DNA of 15,361 bases from CAZLYK01 sp964563495 (GTDB lineage Bacteria > Acidobacteriota > Blastocatellia > RBC074). The notes under the pieces are model-generated. The model saw nothing but the letters and a program-made list of their open reading frames with translations. It searched no databases and was not told the DNA's origin. Location: NCBI GenBank assembly GCA_964563495.1, contig CAZLYK010000133.1:1-15361 (forward strand). The letters run 5' to 3'. The position numbers and the translations under genes were made by a program. Position 1 is the stretch's first letter. Each line of letters begins with the position of its first letter. Of this stretch, positions 13,670 to 15,361 are shown piece by piece.

Positions 13670-15361
13670 TCAAGCGCATCCGTAATCGATAAAAGTCGAG
13701 AAGCGATCCGATCCGTGATCGAGTGCCAGATCGCGTTTTTGGTAATCGAGATGGATGGCCGACATGAGCAGCGTAGCCCGTTGGTCGACCAGTCGCAAGG
13801 TCATGGTCTCGGGGCTCAGATCGCCGATGATCAGATCCGAGAGCAGGAAATGGCGGCAGGCGAAGGGCGGAATGGAGCCGAGCGGCTGCCGCTTGACGAG
13901 CCCCTGCGAGGTGAAGATCTCGAGCGTGGGCTGAGCCTCTACACCCTGGTCGTCGATATTGATCAAGCCGATCAATTCGTCGTATTGCGCTGAGTCCGTC
14001 TTCCTGACCAGACGCGCGCCGGAGACTACGTAATCGGTCGCCAGTCCCCCACGCTGCCGTGGCTTCTGGTAGAGCCGGGCGGAGCGCAGGCCGGGCCGGA
14101 AATGGGTGAAGGCGTGGGCTCCCCATTCACGGACGCGGATTTCGACCTTGAAGAGTGTGTGATTGATCTCGGGTGAGACCGCGACGGCCAACCCGCCGGA
14201 AAAACCGGGATCGAGCGAAAGCCGCTTCGGGTCGAGCTCGCAGCTCTGATTGGCGGCGAGTCGGATCACCCCGCGTTCGGTCTGCCCCGGCAAGGCCTGT
14301 GAGAGTTTGGGATCGTTCATGGCCGACCACGCCGCGTTGCCCGCACCGTCGACGGCGAACGGGTAGAGCCACTGCGCCTCTTCGAGCGGCAACCCGGCCC
14401 CGAAATAGTAGCGCGTCTCGAGGGTCAATCCCCCCAGCTTTTTGCCGTTGAAGAGGAGCGGCGAATAGAGGACATTTTTAGCCTTGAATTGTTGATTGGC
14501 GTCGAAGGGCGCGGCCAGCGGCTTGGGAACGAAGACTCCCTGGTGGATAGGGTGCTCGACGCTGAAGCGGCGCCGGTCGTTGCGGCGGATCATGAGATAG
14601 CCGAAGCTCTTGGCCGAGCCCTGCTCATTGGTCACGGCGAGAGATCCGTGAGCCCCGGCGGCCGCCGATTTAGACGGCGCGAGCGGATCGTCGATCAGAC
14701 CACGTGCGTTCAAATCGAAGAGGAGCGAAGCGTGCGGCTTGAGTTCGAATCGCTGGGCCACGATCCTTTGGCCGAGCCGGTCGTAGATGGCGATCTGACC
14801 CGCGCTGCGCAGATCGTTAGGATTGAAGAGACTGAAAACGCACTCGTAATCGGCGAGCGACGGAAACGGCATGGAGTAAAAAAAGCTCTCGGTCGATTGC
14901 CACTGCGGCGGATCGGGGTTGGCGTGGACGTTGTCAAAAGATTCGGCCGACCGCCAGCGGGCGAAGGCCGAGCTGAAGAGGTCGCTCACGTGCATCTGCT
15001 CGCGCCCGCTCGGCCGCATGCGGATCTTCATCCCGCCCCAGAATCCTCTTTTACCGTCAACCAGGCTTCCAATCGAAACGCGCGCCGGCCTCATCGCCGG
15101 GACCCTCAATCTACGGGCGACGCCGCCATCTGTCACGAGATGACCTGCCGCATCGTAGAGAAAAATCTCGTAATCAGTCGAGTCCAGCCCATCTTCATAA
15201 CCGCGAACCCCGATAAAAGAATCGGCGGTCAGGAGGATCTCGCTCGAGACGCCCCGGGATTCGTCTTCGATCATGAACGGCGCACAGACATCCAGCCAGC
15301 AGGCGCTTTCCGCAGCCCTCTGCACCGGGCGAACGAGAGGCGAAGCCGGAAGCTTAGCCAG
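13670..15361 (-). CDS. Unknown protein with repeated beta-rich modules (5'-partial at window edge)
   Basis: The minus-strand frame is open from its stop at 13670-13672 to the right edge of the window. The GTG at 15325 is only the first possible internal start and has no supporting ribosome-binding site, so the gene probably begins outside. At least 551 residues are visible. I do not recognise the family. Three segments share one pattern: a strand pair containing YEIFLYDAAGHLV, QIAIYDRLGQRIV or TLEIFTSQGLVK, then a Pro-containing turn (VPAMRPARVS, LKPHASLLFD, IPPFACRHFL) and a short L-D/S-L stretch. They lie at about residues 37-90, 163-211 and 451-501, counted from the GTG. A fourth, weaker copy spans about 295-400. 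This suggests tandem beta-sandwich domains. Location is unknown because the N-terminus is missing; an extracytoplasmic or surface role is only a guess. Confidence 0.7.
   Translation of the reverse strand: MAKLPASPLVRPVQRAAESACWLDVCAPFMIEDESRGVSSEILLTADSFIGVRGYEDGLDSTDYEIFLYDAAGHLVTDGGVARRLRVPAMRPARVSIGSLVDGKRGFWGGMKIRMRPSGREQMHVSDLFSSAFARWRSAESFDNVHANPDPPQWQSTESFFYSMPFPSLADYECVFSLFNPNDLRSAGQIAIYDRLGQRIVAQRFELKPHASLLFDLNARGLIDDPLAPSKSAAAGAHGSLAVTNEQGSAKSFGYLMIRRNDRRRFSVEHPIHQGVFVPKPLAAPFDANQQFKAKNVLYSPLLFNGKKLGGLTLETRYYFGAGLPLEEAQWLYPFAVDGAGNAAWSAMNDPKLSQALPGQTERGVIRLAANQSCELDPKRLSLDPGFSGGLAVAVSPEINHTLFKVEIRVREWGAHAFTHFRPGLRSARLYQKPRQRGGLATDYVVSGARLVRKTDSAQYDELIGLINIDDQGVEAQPTLEIFTSQGLVKRQPLGSIPPFACRHFLLSDLIIGDLSPETMTLRLVDQRATLLMSAIHLDYQKRDLALDHGSDRFSTFIDYGCA

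Overview
The window looks like chromosomal DNA of a fairly high-GC, Gram-negative bacterium, most plausibly an Acidobacteriota (Blastocatellia-like) genome. The reasons are a very large Oar-type TonB-dependent receptor with an N-terminal carboxypeptidase-regulatory-like domain, a secreted protein of a kind I associate with that group (inference from memory), and scattered ACAGGATTA-type intergenic palindromes. No rRNA, tRNA, CRISPR array, transposase or phage gene is visible.

Left part (1-2734): a strong intrinsic terminator (11-49) closes an operon lying outside the window. Next come two small paralogous zf-HC2 (anti-sigma-like zinc-finger) proteins, one membrane-anchored (327-581) and one soluble (828-1094), and a secreted protein of unknown function (1392-2417). 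The first and third genes are preceded by matching promoter-like elements with identical 17-nt spacing, suggesting common control. A perfect 39-bp (43-bp with one G-U) palindrome separates the second and third genes. The secreted-protein unit ends in a C-rich, G-poor trailer and an intrinsic terminator.

Middle part (2770-7193): a co-directional housekeeping cluster of nnr (NAD(P)H-hydrate repair), tsaE (t6A tRNA modification ATPase) and recG (branched-DNA helicase). Next come a small unknown minus-strand gene, a ribonuclease D-like DEDDy exonuclease with a probable C-terminal winged helix, and a divergent CxxCxxCC (YkgJ-like) cysteine-cluster protein.

Right part (9562-15361): the 1248-residue TonB-dependent receptor on the minus strand, an AT-rich 360-bp upstream region with a 7-bp inverted-repeat candidate operator, and a 5'-truncated minus-strand gene for a protein built of about four repeated beta-rich modules.

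The most striking non-coding feature is one family of intergenic repeats (seven sites) based on ATAGACAGGATTAACAGGAT and its complement. Four sites are long hairpins. Two of these fill convergent gene gaps almost completely, starting 1-2 nt after the stop codons, and their arms differ in sequence from site to site yet stay perfectly self-complementary.
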